Shown here in pieces: positions 53,981 to 62,977 of a DNA stretch of 64,000 bases. The stretch is from UBA2033 sp035345875 (GTDB lineage: Bacteria > Spirochaetota > Leptospiria > Leptospirales > Leptospiraceae): positions 1-64,000 of the forward strand of contig DAORDH010000008.1 in the NCBI GenBank assembly GCA_035345875.1, in the 5' to 3' direction. Under the pieces are notes generated by a model. The model was not told where the DNA came from and searched no databases. It saw only the letters and a list, made by a program, of their open reading frames with translations. Numbering within the stretch: the first letter of the stretch is position 1; every line of letters begins with the position of its first letter. Made by a program: the position numbers and the translations under genes.

Positions 53981-55725
53981 AAATACTCTTTTATATCCTT
54001 GTCTATTTTCTAATTTTGATTTTTGAAATTTTCCCAAATGACTTTTCTGAAAAGAGTCATATATTTTATCTAGAAGATAAAAATTCTGAATTCACGGTAA
54101 AAAATCTGGGTGAACTTCCTTTCAATGATTCTCTAGAAGTTTCAGGATTTTCTAATTCAACTTGGTGGATCAAAATTGACAATATCAAAACAAATTCCAT
54201 AGTCTCCATTGAATATCCTCTTTTAGACTTTGTGACATTTCACTACAAAGACAAACAGGATGGTGGTTGGAAAAAGATAGAAACAGGTGACCACTTCGAA
54301 TTCAATTCAAGACAAATTAGAAATAAAAACTTTGCTTTTTTATTCGGGGATAATATTGATTTACCTCTTTTCGTTCAAATCAAAACAAATGGTCCAGTCT
54401 TTATTCCTATTCAGATTTATTCAGATTTAAAATATATCGAAGAGACAAATAGGGAAAGTTATCTATGGGGAATTTACTTTGGAGTTATTTTTATATTCCT
54501 ATTTTATAGTTTCATTTCTTTTTTTTCAGTCAAGGATTCCACTTATTTATTTTATATGATTCACATTGTAGGTTTTGGAATGTTACAAGCTGTTCTAAAT
54601 GGAATAGCATTCCAATTTTTTTGGCCAAACAGTCCATCCTTTGCAAATATCTCTCCTAATATATTTCACTCCATTTCTCTTTTATCGGCTCTACTTTTTT
54701 CAATGAAATTTTTAAGGCTAAAAGAATATCTATCGCACGGCTATAAGATATGTATAGGTCTAGTATTAATTTATATTTTGATTTTTCTATTTTCTTTCAA
54801 TTCCAATCTCTATAAACATTTATTAATTATTCAGACTTATCTTATCATTGCTAGTTCTTTTTTTATTGTATCATGCAGCTTGCTAACAATTCGTTCTGGA
54901 TACTCACCAGCCAAAGTTCATTTAATTGGATGGGTATTCTTATTCCTAGCTATCATTTTAAATCGTTTAAAAACGTTAGGCTATTTACCTCATAATATTA
55001 TTTCCTCTTATGGAGTTCTATTTGCTTCCATCCTTGAAATGGGATTGTTTTCGATCGCATTAGGTTTTCGTATTTTAAAAATGCACCAAGAAAAGGAATC
55101 CATAGAAAAAGAGCGTCAAAAATTGATTTCTGATTTACATGACAATTTAGGAGGTGACCTAGTCGATATAATTTATAATTTAAACAAATTTGCTAATAAG
55201 TCCTTAATTGAAAAATCTGATATAGAAACTTTGAAGAATACAGCAGATAAAGCACTTTATAATTTAAAAACGAGAATAAGCTCGAAAGAGGAAAGCATTT
55301 TGCTAGAAGACAACTTCATTGATGCAGTAAGGCTATTATTGATTAGCCGCTACCAAAATGCGAAAAGAAATGTAAATACTAGTGTAAGCGAGAATGCAGA
55401 AAATTTTTCAAACAATAATCCTCTTTCAGTAAATGAGTTAAGTGATATTTATTTAATCTGTAAGGAAATTTGCACGAATGATCTAAAGTATGGATACGGT
55501 GTAAGCATTTGGAATTTTGATTTTGAAAATGAATATTTTTCTATACAAGTTTTAACAAACACAAACTATACAGATAAAAATAAAGAAGGACAGGGAACCT
55601 TAAATTTAAAAAAAAGGGGAAATAAATTAGGAGCCACTATCGAAGTTAAAACAAGCGAAAGTAAGTTCAATCTAATATTTAAAATGAAAATAAACTCAAT
55701 CAATTTTCGCTCTAGTAAAAACTAA
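53977..55725 (+). CDS. 7TMR-DISM sensor histidine kinase
   Basis: A 582-aa membrane kinase. Signal peptide (1-18), 7TMR-DISMED2 domain (about 40-155), seven membrane helices (about 165-370), HisKA_3 dimerisation region with phospho-His near residue 387 (ISDLHDNLGGDLVDI), then an HATPase domain (about 455-580). The N-box keeps Asn (KEICTNDLKYG), and GQGTLNLKKRGNKLGATIEV fits the last G box, but the first G box (normally D-x-G-x-G) reads LTNTNYTD, so ATP binding may be weakened. HisKA_3 kinases pair with NarL/LuxR regulators, as here. Confidence 0.9.
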   Translation: MKILFYILVYFLILIFEIFPNDFSEKSHIFYLEDKNSEFTVKNLGELPFNDSLEVSGFSNSTWWIKIDNIKTNSIVSIEYPLLDFVTFHYKDKQDGGWKKIETGDHFEFNSRQIRNKNFAFLFGDNIDLPLFVQIKTNGPVFIPIQIYSDLKYIEETNRESYLWGIYFGVIFIFLFYSFISFFSVKDSTYLFYMIHIVGFGMLQAVLNGIAFQFFWPNSPSFANISPNIFHSISLLSALLFSMKFLRLKEYLSHGYKICIGLVLIYILIFLFSFNSNLYKHLLIIQTYLIIASSFFIVSCSLLTIRSGYSPAKVHLIGWVFLFLAIILNRLKTLGYLPHNIISSYGVLFASILEMGLFSIALGFRILKMHQEKESIEKERQKLISDLHDNLGGDLVDIIYNLNKFANKSLIEKSDIETLKNTADKALYNLKTRISSKEESILLEDNFIDAVRLLLISRYQNAKRNVNTSVSENAENFSNNNPLSVNELSDIYLICKEICTNDLKYGYGVSIWNFDFENEYFSIQVLTNTNYTDKNKEGQGTLNLKKRGNKLGATIEVKTSESKFNLIFKMKINSINFRSSKN

Positions 55726-55797
55726 TTTTTAATTATTGAAAGGATGCATAAGCTATTTCTTTGTATATAAAAACATTTAATAGAGCTACTAGTATTA

Positions 55798-55812
55798 ACG
55801 ATATGCGATATA
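55798..55812. repeat. 15-bp direct repeat, right copy
   Basis: ACGATATGCGATATA, identical to the copy at 50138-50152. It lies 72 nt after the histidine kinase stop. Confidence 0.5.
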
Positions 55813-55897
55813 ATTTATTCAATAAAAATAGTCAAAACGGACTATTTTAAAAGAAAAAGAATCTGATAAAATAATGAAAAGTTGAAAGGAGAAAAGT

Positions 55898-57472
55898 ATG
55901 AGCTTAGATAAATTAGAAAAAGAGGAGTTAAAGATTTGGCAAAAGATAGGATTTTTTCTAGGTCCTTTCATCTTTTTTAGTATGTTGTTTTTTACTCCAT
56001 CTTCTATTACAGAAACTGGATCTAAAGGAAGTCTCACCTTAGAAGGCTGGAAAGTCGCCGCATGCGGAATCTGGATGGCAATCTGGTGGGTTACGGAATC
56101 TGTTCCGATTCCCATAACATCCTTATTACCGATACCACTATTTTTTTTATTAAATATATCCAACACAGTTCCTAAATCAGTAAGTGAAGGATTAAAAGAA
56201 AATGGAGTAAATAAATTTTTCTCTGAACAAATTCTAGCACCTTACGCTGATCCTATTATTTATTTATTTCTTGGGGGTTTCATTTTGGCAATCGGAATGG
56301 AAAAATGGAATCTTCACAAAAGAATTGCACTCAATATTATAAAAATTGTAGGAACCAAACCTTCTCAAATTATTCTAGGATTTTTAATTGCTACCGCATT
56401 TATTAGTATGTGGGCGAGTAACGCATCCACAACAATCATGATGCTTCCAATTGCAATTACCGTTCTTGAATTACTCAAATCAAAATTACCTTCTTCCGAA
56501 AAACATAATATAGAAAACTTTGGAGTCGCTCTGATGCTAAGTATTGCTTTTGGTGCAAGTATCGGTGGTTTAGGAACGTTAATTGGAACACCACCCAATG
56601 CTGTGATGAAAGCTTTTTTCGATAAGAATGGTCTTGATTCTATAAACTTCTCTAACTGGATGATATTCGGAGTATCCTTGATCGTCATTTCTATACCTTT
56701 TACATTTATCCTCTTAACAAAAATTATTTATCCAATTAAACTTGCCGCAATAGAAGGCACAGATGAAATCATTGAAACAGAATTGAAGAACTTAGGAAAA
56801 TTCTCTCTTGCCGAAGCTCTAACTGCTTTGGTAATTGTCGCAACTGCAATGACTTGGATTTTTAGAGGAGCTTATGAAAGCAACCATCTCTATATCAAAA
56901 ACAATTTAAAAGACGGCGTAATTGCCATGACAGGTGGAATTTCCTTATTCCTCATTCCCGTGAATTGGAAGGAAAAAAAATTCCTCCTTGAATGGTCCGA
57001 TATGAAAGCAATTCCTTGGGATGTTCTTCTTCTTTTTGGTGGTGGGCTAAGTCTAGCAGGCGCCGTTGATCGCAGCGGTCTCTCCGATTGGATCGGTGCT
57101 CAAACAAAATCCCTACTAGAAGGTGAAACAAACATCTATCTAGTCGTATTTGTAGTAACTACAATGGTAATGTTCTTAACTGAATTCACAAGCAATACCG
57201 CTACAATTACTCTCTTCCTGCCAATTGGTTTAGGTATCGCAAAAGCTCTTTCCATTGATCCACGACTTATTTTAATTCCCGCAACCATTGCTTCAAGCTG
57301 TGCTTTTATGCTACCTGTAGGAACTCCACCAAATGCAATCGTATTTAGCAGCGGTTACTTAAAAATACCTCAAATGGCGAAAGCTGGATTCTGGGTTAAT
57401 GTATTTTTTGCCTTCTTGATTTGTATTCTTATATTTACGTTAGGTGTAAAAGTATTCAAAATTTCTTCATAA
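55898..57472 (+). CDS. DASS-family (SLC13) anion:sodium symporter
   Basis: A 524-aa transporter with about 12 membrane helices. The family's paired SNT motifs are present: MWASNASTTIMMLPIAI (about 175) and EFTSNTATITLFLPI (about 430), as are the GTLIGTPPNAV and VGTPPNAIVF loops that bind substrate and Na+. It should import dicarboxylates, or sulfate/phosphate-type anions. Good RBS (AAAGGAG). The gene is monocistronic. Confidence 0.93.
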   Translation: MSLDKLEKEELKIWQKIGFFLGPFIFFSMLFFTPSSITETGSKGSLTLEGWKVAACGIWMAIWWVTESVPIPITSLLPIPLFFLLNISNTVPKSVSEGLKENGVNKFFSEQILAPYADPIIYLFLGGFILAIGMEKWNLHKRIALNIIKIVGTKPSQIILGFLIATAFISMWASNASTTIMMLPIAITVLELLKSKLPSSEKHNIENFGVALMLSIAFGASIGGLGTLIGTPPNAVMKAFFDKNGLDSINFSNWMIFGVSLIVISIPFTFILLTKIIYPIKLAAIEGTDEIIETELKNLGKFSLAEALTALVIVATAMTWIFRGAYESNHLYIKNNLKDGVIAMTGGISLFLIPVNWKEKKFLLEWSDMKAIPWDVLLLFGGGLSLAGAVDRSGLSDWIGAQTKSLLEGETNIYLVVFVVTTMVMFLTEFTSNTATITLFLPIGLGIAKALSIDPRLILIPATIASSCAFMLPVGTPPNAIVFSSGYLKIPQMAKAGFWVNVFFAFLICILIFTLGVKVFKISS

Positions 57473-57606
57473 TACACTTTGTTTGGAAATTATTTATGTA
57501 TCAAGACATAGCTGCACCAAAGCAAAGAATTATAGAAGTAAAAATCATTCTGGCTAAAAGTATAGAATCTACTTGCTGAGATCAAAAGAGGTCTTTATCG
57601 CTTTTT

Positions 57607-58104
57607 CTATACTCTTATATGAAAAGAACGTTCGAACAAAAAGGTAGATCTTTTTAAAAACCAAGAACTTTCTACTGAAAGATTTGCCTCTGTCGCAACT
57701 ACATTATTTAAATCAGTAATACTTTGTATCTCTGTTAATCCAAATGTATCTAGTTCTAATAAAAAGACAAACAAATAGCACCGGGATTTTCCGCATGCTA
57801 GAGCAAGTGATCCAAGTTCGATCCAATCACAATTGTCAACCCGAAAGCTAATACGAATAAGATCCAAGCCTTTATTTTGATATTCAGTTTTAACTTTTCT
57901 AGGGATTGGAAGAATTCCAGAAAAATTCAGAGAGCGATATCGAAAAAGGAGAGATTTAAAGTAGAGTTTCAGACTTCCATTTTCTTTTATCTTCCGTTTT
58001 AGAATCCCGATTAGATGTTCTGGAACGAGAAGGGAGGAAGTAGTTTTATCAAACTGAGTTTGTTGTTTATCTAAGCGATAAGATTTATTTTCAAAGAGAA
58101 TCAT
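57607..58104 (-). CDS. DUF1564 protein (Leptospira-specific family)
   Basis: A 165-aa protein. I start at the ATG at 58104 (AGGTG upstream), not the 58122 frame. Recognisable DUF1564 core: LLVPEHLIGILKRKIKENGSLK, LLFRYRSLNFSGILPIPRKVKTEYQNKG, then CDWIELGSLALACGKSRCYLFVFLLELD. The first segment (SSLLVPEHL) resembles ribbon-helix-helix type small DNA-binding folds, but function is unknown. Members occur in many copies in Leptospira, often near mobile or repeated DNA; here a MITE-like element lies just upstream. Confidence 0.88.
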   Translation of the reverse strand: MILFENKSYRLDKQQTQFDKTTSSLLVPEHLIGILKRKIKENGSLKLYFKSLLFRYRSLNFSGILPIPRKVKTEYQNKGLDLIRISFRVDNCDWIELGSLALACGKSRCYLFVFLLELDTFGLTEIQSITDLNNVVATEANLSVESSWFLKRSTFLFERSFHIRV

Positions 58105-58161
58105 ATATGCACCTAAAGCCAAAAAAAACTTCCCACGAGGATTTTATTGGAGTAGCGTTAG

Positions 58162-58259
58162 TATACCGCACATACTGAGTGCGGGAACACTAAGAAGTGT
58201 TTAGACCGAACACTTATTTGTGAATGAAAAATGGGAAATTATTTTTGACGTTCTGTATA
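58162..58259. mobile_element. MITE-like element, copy B
   Basis: A 98-bp unit with imperfect terminal inverted repeats (TATACCGCACAT at 58162-58173; ACGTTCTGTATA at 58248-58259, three mismatches). Interior shared with copy A: GAACACTAAGAAGTGTTTA, then ACCGAACACTTATTTGTGA. A short inner palindrome (AACACTAAGAAGTGTT) could form a hairpin. No coding capacity. Confidence 0.65.
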
Positions 58260-58289
58260 GAAAGGAGAAATTTTCTACGAGTATGTGCG

Positions 58290-58330
58290 GCTAAAAATGA
58301 ATTTTTTACAAAAAAATTTAGATTTTTAGC
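58290..58330. terminator. hairpin with T tract after batB
   Basis: GCTAAAAAT (58290-58298) pairs with 58322-58330, and an inner AATTTTTT/AAAAAAATT pairing extends the stem. On the plus strand it is followed by GATTTTTTTTGG. It lies about 100 nt past the batB stop, so it may end the Bat transcript on the minus strand as well. Confidence 0.4.
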
Positions 58331-58430
58331 GATTTTTTTTGGTTTTTTTAGTTCGAAAATCAGAATCGGCTTTCTAAACTTTTAAAGCGGTTTTGACTGA
58401 AAAATTTTAATTCATTCTCTATCAACTTTC

Positions 58431-59543
58431 CTAATTCTTTTTATAAAATGATATATGGTTTTTTATTAAAGACATTTTTGGAAAGTTATGGATAACAAAA
58501 ATTAGAAAGAATGCTAATAAGAAATAAATCGAAAGATCAATTTTTCCAGATGTTTTAATTTTAGATCTTGAAAATGCCGAAGTTTCTTTTAAATATGGAT
58601 TTAGATCCTCCACCCATTTACCTTTTTCAACTACAAGATATTGACCGTTAGTTGCTTCAGCTATTTGTTTTAATATTTTATCTGAGCGATGTGTTTTAAT
58701 ATTCTTGATAATCTTCTGATCGACTTCTTTACGTTTAGTTCCAGTAGAGTCATCCGTTCGATTTTTCTCCATCATCTCTTTTTTTTCCTCTTCTGTATAA
58801 GAAACAAAGAAATTGACTCCCCCACCTTTTTCCGTTCCTACACCGATCGTATGCACTACTACATTATTTCTTTTTAATAACTGTAATTCTTCCTCTAGAT
58901 TTTCATCTTTGTCTTCTGGAACCTCACCATCACTCAGTAAAATGACTTGAATATTTCCTTCCGACTCATATACAATTTTTAAAACCTCTTGTAGAGCTGA
59001 TTTAAAACTAGAGCCAGTGCTTTCAAAATTATGAACTAATAACGTATGCACAAAGGTCTTAATAGTTATGATATCATTTATTGGTAATGAATGCACTGCA
59101 GGTTTTCCACTGAATGTTATCAAACCATATGCATAATCTGGATTTGCATCAATCAGTTCTTCAGAGAATATCTGCGCCTCTGCAAAACGATCTTCTGGAT
59201 ATTTTTTTGTAACAGGATGAGGACTTGTATCGTTCGATAGCATACTAAAGGATCCATCTAGCAGTAAAATGACTTTACCTTTTCCTGAAGAATCCTCTAC
59301 CATCCCATCCATTCTAGGTCCTGCCACAGCTATTATTAACAAAAGACCCATTGCAAAGATAATTAAGATATGCAATTTCAGGTGATTTAAATTTTTATAC
59401 TCAGTAAATACCGAAGAAAATCGTTTTGATACGTTATTATCCACCCATTCAAATGCAATTCTCTGTTTACGATATAGATAAATTATAAAAGCAATCCAAG
59501 GCAAAACCCAAAAGAACTGAAGTATATTTTCAAAATCAATCAT
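58431..59543 (-). CDS. batB: BatB von Willebrand factor A protein
   Basis: A 370-aa membrane protein: two N-terminal helices (about 8-25, 55-75), a VWA domain (about 85-300) with MIDAS motif VILLLDGSFSMLSND and the Thr/Asp residues in STGSSFKS and VILLSDGEVPEDKDE, and a C-terminal helix (about 343-360). A charged insert (about 250-285, EEKKEMMEKNRTDDSTGTK) interrupts the domain. It acts in the periplasm with BatA. Its ATG overlaps the batA stop by 4 nt. Confidence 0.92.
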   Translation of the reverse strand: MIDFENILQFFWVLPWIAFIIYLYRKQRIAFEWVDNNVSKRFSSVFTEYKNLNHLKLHILIIFAMGLLLIIAVAGPRMDGMVEDSSGKGKVILLLDGSFSMLSNDTSPHPVTKKYPEDRFAEAQIFSEELIDANPDYAYGLITFSGKPAVHSLPINDIITIKTFVHTLLVHNFESTGSSFKSALQEVLKIVYESEGNIQVILLSDGEVPEDKDENLEEELQLLKRNNVVVHTIGVGTEKGGGVNFFVSYTEEEKKEMMEKNRTDDSTGTKRKEVDQKIIKNIKTHRSDKILKQIAEATNGQYLVVEKGKWVEDLNPYLKETSAFSRSKIKTSGKIDLSIYFLLAFFLIFVIHNFPKMSLIKNHISFYKKN

Positions 59544-60544
59544 CTCATAGGTCTCCTAATGAGCAGTCCATATACAAACATCCAAAGAAAGAAAAACTGT
59601 AATCCAGCAAAAGCAAAGTATCTTGAATAGGAATGTTTAAGTCTGCTCTTTTTAATTTCTAATGGGGTTCTAGAAAGTGTTCCTAATTCAGAAAATATTT
59701 CAGCTAATACATTTTCATTTTTTGCTCTATAAAATTTTCCATTTGCTGTCTTTGCGATTTCTCTCAGTTGTTTATCATCGAGTGAGGTTACTAGTATTTT
59801 GCCACTAGGAGTTAAATAAGGCCTACCTTCTACATAGACTTCGATTGGTTTCTCGCCCGCCATACCAATTACATACAATTTAATCTGCTGCTCTAAAACA
59901 TATTTTGCTGCCAGAATTGGATCCACTCCATAAGAGCTTTCCCCGTCGGTAATAAGAATGATTGCCTGATCTCTCTTTGGTTTCTTTGCTTTCTGTAAAC
60001 CATCTGTAGTTGCAAGCAACGCATCTCCAATCGCAGTTCCTCCGCTCTCCGAATGATCGATCACTTTAAAAGAAATACTTTCAATCAGCTCAATCAAGAC
60101 AGAGTGATCTGTAGTTAATGGAGTTTGTGTAAATGTATCCTGTGCAAAAATATAAACTCCAATTCGATTGCCTCCGCTTCTTTTTACAAAATCTTTTGCA
60201 ATCTCTTTCATCGCATCCAAACGATTTGGTTTAAAATCAGCGGCTTGCATACTAGCAGATACATCTAATACGAGGGCTATGTCAATACCATCTTCTTGAA
60301 TTAAATTCCTTTCTGTAACAGTATGTGGATCTGATAATCCTATAATAAGGCTAATCAGAATTAACCCCTCTACTAGATAAGAAGCATAAAGATAATTAAT
60401 CCTTTTATTGTGCGGAGTTTTGTATTGTAATGGTGCATAGGAAGACATTTTCTTTTTTGCAAAGAAATAGCGAACATAAAGATAGAAAGGTATTATTAGT
60501 AAAAACCAAAGCGCGAATGAATAGCTAAAGTGAATTTCCTTCAT
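59540..60544 (-). CDS. batA: BatA von Willebrand factor A protein
   Basis: A 334-aa membrane VWA protein. N-terminal helices (about 10-25, 55-75), MIDAS motif DIALVLDVSASMQAADF, Thr in SGGTAIGDALLAT and Asp in AIILITDGESSYG, and a C-terminal helix (about 308-328). The fixed DPHTVTERN segment before the VWA domain is usual for BatA. One base of the start codon is shared with the upstream stop (60544). Confidence 0.93.
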   Translation of the reverse strand: MKEIHFSYSFALWFLLIIPFYLYVRYFFAKKKMSSYAPLQYKTPHNKRINYLYASYLVEGLILISLIIGLSDPHTVTERNLIQEDGIDIALVLDVSASMQAADFKPNRLDAMKEIAKDFVKRSGGNRIGVYIFAQDTFTQTPLTTDHSVLIELIESISFKVIDHSESGGTAIGDALLATTDGLQKAKKPKRDQAIILITDGESSYGVDPILAAKYVLEQQIKLYVIGMAGEKPIEVYVEGRPYLTPSGKILVTSLDDKQLREIAKTANGKFYRAKNENVLAEIFSELGTLSRTPLEIKKSRLKHSYSRYFAFAGLQFFFLWMFVYGLLIRRPMR

Positions 60545-61077
60545 TAGCTAGGCCTCACTATCTCATTACTCTTTGGTTTTTCATTTTGTTTTGTTTTTCT
60601 AATTCCTGAAGCAATTTTCGCCTCATAAAAAATTTCATCAAAGTCCTCTTTTTCAGGGTGCTGCTTTCCAAATTGTAACAAAGCTAATTTCAGAAAGAAA
60701 TTTGTAATATTCTTATCTTTAACTCTCCTACTAATTTCTTCTGAAGTCATCTCTTCAATATCTATACCCATTTTAGATTCAAAATGTTTTTTCATAGTAG
60801 AGGATAATTCATGTAAACCGCTTCGACGATTCTCTGAATATTGATTGTGTATGGTCTCAATCTTTTGTTTTAAAACTTCTATTGGTTCAGGAGGAAATTT
60901 AGGCTTTCTTTTTTGAATTTCTCTTTGCATGCTTTTAAAATAACGATAGAGCCAATAAAGTGTAATCAGTAAAATCGGAAGAAGTATCCAGTTACGAACA
61001 TCTTGGTTGTAACGTAAATCTAGTATGTGAACGGGTGGTGCGATTCCATTTGGCAAATCTGCTAAAAGAAATATCAA
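60544..61077 (-). CDS. DUF4381-like small membrane protein of the Bat operon
   Basis: A 177-aa protein with one membrane helix (about 30-48, WILLPILLITLYWLYRYF) preceded by PPVHILDLRYNQDV and followed by a charged helical cytoplasmic part. Proteins of this shape lie between the DUF58 and batA genes in many Bat/MoxR clusters; the biochemical role is unknown. It overlaps DUF58 by 4 nt and batA by one. Confidence 0.82.
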   Translation of the reverse strand: MIFLLADLPNGIAPPVHILDLRYNQDVRNWILLPILLITLYWLYRYFKSMQREIQKRKPKFPPEPIEVLKQKIETIHNQYSENRRSGLHELSSTMKKHFESKMGIDIEEMTSEEISRRVKDKNITNFFLKLALLQFGKQHPEKEDFDEIFYEAKIASGIRKTKQNEKPKSNEIVRPS

Positions 61078-61955
61078 ACGATCACCCTCTTTTTTAAATG
61101 AAAAAATTCCTTCAACGCTTTTCCTATATCAGCTGTAGTGGAAAAACTTCCAACCGACATGCGATACTTAATACTTGCATTTTTAAGATATTCTTTCATC
61201 TGTTCTAAATTCCCCAACTCCCCTGGATTTACAAAACCAAAGTTCTTTCGATTTCCTTCAATCTCTGGTGAAATCGCAGGAAAAAAAACTTCTTTTGTAA
61301 ACTGATACTCAAGTGGGTCATAGATATGCATCATATTGATATCATGCTCAACTCTCGCAAATTTTAAATCATCAGGCAAGTCCCTATCTAAAAAATCAGA
61401 AATGATAAACAATATAAAATGACTGCTTTTAAATTTCTGAACTGCATGCAATACACTTCTAATATCAGAGGTAGCTTCCTTACCCTTCATCTCCTCTGTT
61501 TTCTGCAAAAAAGCTTTTATAGTCCTAAACAACTGAGACTTGCCACCTCTCGGTCTTACTATTTCAAGTGCTTCATTATTGAAAATAATGTAACCAATTT
61601 TATCTCTTGATTGCATTGAGGAAAAAGCAAGAGTGGCTGCTAATTCAATTGCAAATTCTATCTTGGTTCTATCCTGATAACCTGTCATCATAGATGGACT
61701 AACGTCTAGAGCAATCAAAACTTCCCTTTCTCTTTCCTCTAAAAATGTTTTTACGTAAGGCTCACCTAATCTAGCAGTCATATTCCAATCAATCATTCTG
61801 ACCGATTCGCCATAAACATATTTTCTAGCTTCATGAAACTGAAGACCCCTACCAGGAATGATTGAAGTGTAATCACCAGCAAGTAAAGAATGTGCATTCT
61901 TTCGAGCAATGAGTTCGATCTCCTTTGCTTTTTTTAAAAGTTCAGAAACTAACAT
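61074..61955 (-). CDS. DUF58 protein of the MoxR/Bat cluster
   Basis: A 293-aa protein. The diagnostic DUF58 stretch is present: GRGLQFHEARKYVYGESVRM, then IDWNMTARLGEPYVKTF. It is followed by a degenerate VWA domain (VLIALDVSPSMMTG). It probably works with MoxR in maturing or inserting the VWA proteins. Its ATG is one base after the moxR stop (TAATATG). Confidence 0.93.
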   Translation of the reverse strand: MLVSELLKKAKEIELIARKNAHSLLAGDYTSIIPGRGLQFHEARKYVYGESVRMIDWNMTARLGEPYVKTFLEEREREVLIALDVSPSMMTGYQDRTKIEFAIELAATLAFSSMQSRDKIGYIIFNNEALEIVRPRGGKSQLFRTIKAFLQKTEEMKGKEATSDIRSVLHAVQKFKSSHFILFIISDFLDRDLPDDLKFARVEHDINMMHIYDPLEYQFTKEVFFPAISPEIEGNRKNFGFVNPGELGNLEQMKEYLKNASIKYRMSVGSFSTTADIGKALKEFFHLKKRVIV

Positions 61956-61956
61956 A

Positions 61957-62922
61957 TTAAGGAACTTTTACTTTTGATAGAATTTCATTTATAATCTGCT
62001 CTGTCTTAATTCCTTCCGCTTCCGCATAATATGTTGGTAAAATTCTATGTCTTAAAACGTTATGAGCAATTGCTTTAATATCTTCAGGCATTACGGAATC
62101 TCGACCAAACATTAAAGCACGTGCCCTACCTACTAAAGCCAGTGCGATAGACGCTCGAGGAGAGGCTCCATATTGAATTACATTTTCTAAATTTAGACCA
62201 TAAGCCTTAGGATCTCTAGTAGCTTGAATTAAATCAGTGATGTAAGAAATAATTTTATCTTCAATAAATATTCCCCTACAAATCTTCTGCAGATTGAGTA
62301 TGTCGTCTGGATTTAAAAGTTTTTCTACACTTGGAAGCTTTGTTTCTTGGATTACCATTTTGACAACATCTGCTTCTTCTTTTTTTGTTGGATAATTCAC
62401 AATTAACTTCATCAAAAAACGGTCTAACTGTGCTTCAGGAAGAGAGTAGGTTCCTTCTTGCTCAACAGGATTCATGGTCGCAAAAACAAAGAAAGGTCTA
62501 GGAACAGGAAATGTTTCTTCGCCAATTGTAACCTGTTTTTCTTGCATTGTTTCAAGAAGAGCAGATTGAACTTTCGCAGGAGCACGGTTGATTTCATCCG
62601 CTAGAACAAAGTTAGTAAAAATAGGACCTTTATTTACCTCAAAGCTTGCCTTAGATTGATTATAGATTCTAGTTCCTACAATATCTGCAGGGAGCAAATC
62701 AGGAGTAAATTGTAATCTTTTAAATTGCACATTACAGATATTAGCGAATAAATTGACGGCTCTAGTCTTTGCAAGACCAGGAACGCCTTCTATCAATATA
62801 TGCCCATCCGCTAATATACCTAATATCAATCCATCCACTAAAGATTCTTGACCAACAATTCCTTTGTGAATTTCTTCTTTAATTTTTTTAATTTGAGCTA
62901 CTGCTTCTGCATTCTTCGACAA
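61957..62922 (-). CDS. moxR: MoxR-family AAA+ ATPase
   Basis: A 321-aa chaperone-like AAA+ ATPase. Walker A GHILIEGVPGLAKTRAVN (about 50), Walker B and sensor-type motif FVLADEINRAPAKVQSALLETM (about 108), arginine region LDRFLMKL, and the C-terminal lid. Start is a TTG (62922) with AAAGGAG 7 nt upstream; no ATG alternative is as well placed. First gene of the moxR-DUF58-small-batA-batB run, all overlapping or abutting. Confidence 0.94.
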   Translation of the reverse strand: MSKNAEAVAQIKKIKEEIHKGIVGQESLVDGLILGILADGHILIEGVPGLAKTRAVNLFANICNVQFKRLQFTPDLLPADIVGTRIYNQSKASFEVNKGPIFTNFVLADEINRAPAKVQSALLETMQEKQVTIGEETFPVPRPFFVFATMNPVEQEGTYSLPEAQLDRFLMKLIVNYPTKKEEADVVKMVIQETKLPSVEKLLNPDDILNLQKICRGIFIEDKIISYITDLIQATRDPKAYGLNLENVIQYGASPRASIALALVGRARALMFGRDSVMPEDIKAIAHNVLRHRILPTYYAEAEGIKTEQIINEILSKVKVP

Positions 62923-62977
62923 GTGAAACTCCTTTCCAAGACTTATATAGAATGATATTCTATTTGCAAGTAGAATT

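Larger units (their letters stand above)
58105..58430. other. intergenic region between DUF1564 and batB
   Basis: No gene in these 326 bases. They contain MITE-like copy B (58162-58259) and an AT-rich hairpin (58290-58330). Confidence 0.6.
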
